Assembly (NCBI RefSeq): GCF_000330505.1
Contig: NW_004440432.1
Span: forward strand, 384,701 to 402,719
Direction: 5' to 3'
DNA from: Entamoeba invadens IP1
Lineage: Eukaryota > Evosea > Mastigamoebida > Endamoebidae
Length of the DNA stretch: 18,019 nucleotides
Both the position numbers and the translations under genes were made by a program. Each line of letters opens with the position of its first letter. The first letter of the stretch is position 1. The notes beneath the pieces were generated by a model that saw only the letters and a list, made by a program, of their open reading frames with translations, ran no database searches and was not told the DNA's origin. This document shows, piece by piece, positions 17,408 to 18,019 of this stretch.

Positions 17408-17467
17408 AAAACCTACAAATAGACAGCTTTTTATGCAAGAAAACCCACAAATAAGCGACTTTGACTG
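17408..17467 (-). repeat. right TIR with two TATTTGTRGG units
   Basis: In reverse complement this end starts CAGTCAAAGTCGCTTATTTG, then GGGTTTTC. A second CTATTTGTAGGTTTTGC copy lies about 35 bases further in. Confidence 0.85.
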
Positions 17468-17469
17468 TA

Positions 17470-18019
17470 ATTGAAAAACAATATATATTAAAATATAAAA
17501 AATTATGTACAGGGGTGAAACTGAAGGTATAAATTTGAAAGCGGATGTATTAATTTAGGGTTTTTGATACTAAATTTGGCTTTTTTTAGGTTTTTTGATT
17601 CGTAAATTAAGCCAACCCCTTTGATTTGAATTTGGCAATGAAAAACAATGCAAACAAAATGAAAAGAATCAATAATTATGTTTTGTAACGATTCCAACAT
17701 ATTAATATTATAATAATATTTTTATTATATCAATGGTTATATAAATAATTCATCATGAATTTGTGTGTTTTTAATAATCAGCTAAAGTTAAAAAATGAAT
17801 CAATAGTAATAATTGTTATAATTAAACCATTAAAAATAGTTGACGGTGTTTAATAGTAAATTTGTTTTTATTCAATTGTATTTTCAGGGTTTAAGACAAA
17901 ACACAACCCGTTTACAACTTGATAAATATTTTAAGTGTGCTTAAACGTGTGGGTGAGTATTAGCTTTATGGTTTGTTTATTTATTTATTATCAACGCAGT
18001 TATTACAAATTTTTTTATT
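17470..18019. other. AT-rich non-coding end of the window
   Basis: Nothing here can be called a gene. A 65-codon minus frame at 17503-17700 has low-complexity AT-driven composition and no domain. The segment 17881-17970 is slightly less AT-rich and could belong to a feature that continues past the window, but no frame or motif supports it. Confidence 0.5.

Larger units (their letters stand above)
16611..17467. mobile_element. 857-bp non-autonomous Tc1/mariner/pogo-type element
   Basis: The ends begin CAGTCAAAGTCGCTTATTTG and match in inverted orientation at 28 of 29 positions (difference at position 22). TA flanks both sides (16609-16610 and 17468-17469). No coding frame is present. Subterminal copies of a TATTTGTRGGTTTT-like unit occur three times in tandem at the left end and twice at the right, facing inward, and are likely transposase-binding sites. 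The interior is extremely AT-rich and includes an imperfect inverted repeat around the GTTTCGAC motif. The end sequence differs from that of the pogo-like element at 12783-15313, so a different transposase is probably needed. Confidence 0.85.

Overview
The window looks like nuclear DNA of an Entamoeba species. The best guess is one of the transposon-rich species such as E. invadens, with moderate confidence on species and high confidence on genus. The reasons are a very AT-rich background, a long intron-free receptor kinase of the Entamoeba TMK type (signal peptide, CxxC-rich ectodomain, one transmembrane helix, MSP-like juxtamembrane domain, TKL-type kinase), and Mutator-like and pogo-like DNA transposons together with short non-autonomous terminal-inverted-repeat (TIR) elements. 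No tRNA, rRNA or CRISPR array was found.

Layout. At 149-2303 (minus) lies a Mutator-like (MULE) transposase gene with all three DDE catalytic residues, split by a one-base loss in an 8-base homopolymer. At 2304-3206 there is AT-rich non-coding DNA with a perfect 10-bp-stem palindrome. At 3207-6047 (minus) lies a heavily decayed TMK gene; its kinase lobes, MSP-like domain, transmembrane helix and EGF-like/cysteine-rich ectodomain can all be read, but only by switching frames and passing stops. At 6474-11594 (minus) lies the one intact gene, a 1706-residue transmembrane kinase, in tandem with and upstream of the TMK pseudogene.

From 11.6 kb to 17.5 kb the window is a cluster of TIR elements. 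There is a 211-bp MITE (11698-11908) and a 2531-bp pogo-like element with 53-bp TIRs and a frameshifted transposase (12783-15313). A roughly 790-bp TIR element carries the remains of an unrelated coding sequence (15800-16591). An 857-bp non-autonomous element has tandem subterminal repeats (16611-17467). Three of the four are flanked by TA, as expected for Tc1/mariner/pogo insertions.

How it fits together. The only likely working protein is the receptor kinase, a surface sensor with a cytosolic kinase. The paralogous pseudogene beside it records birth-and-death turnover of the TMK family. The rest is mobile DNA at different stages of decay. Several transposase lesions are single-base changes in homopolymer runs, so resequencing is needed before the transposases are called dead. 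I did not find a convincing new multi-gene system. The most unusual items are the coding fragment inside a TIR element, the large mixed ectodomain of the kinase, and the mismatch between near-identical TIRs and a four-times-frameshifted transposase in the pogo-like element.
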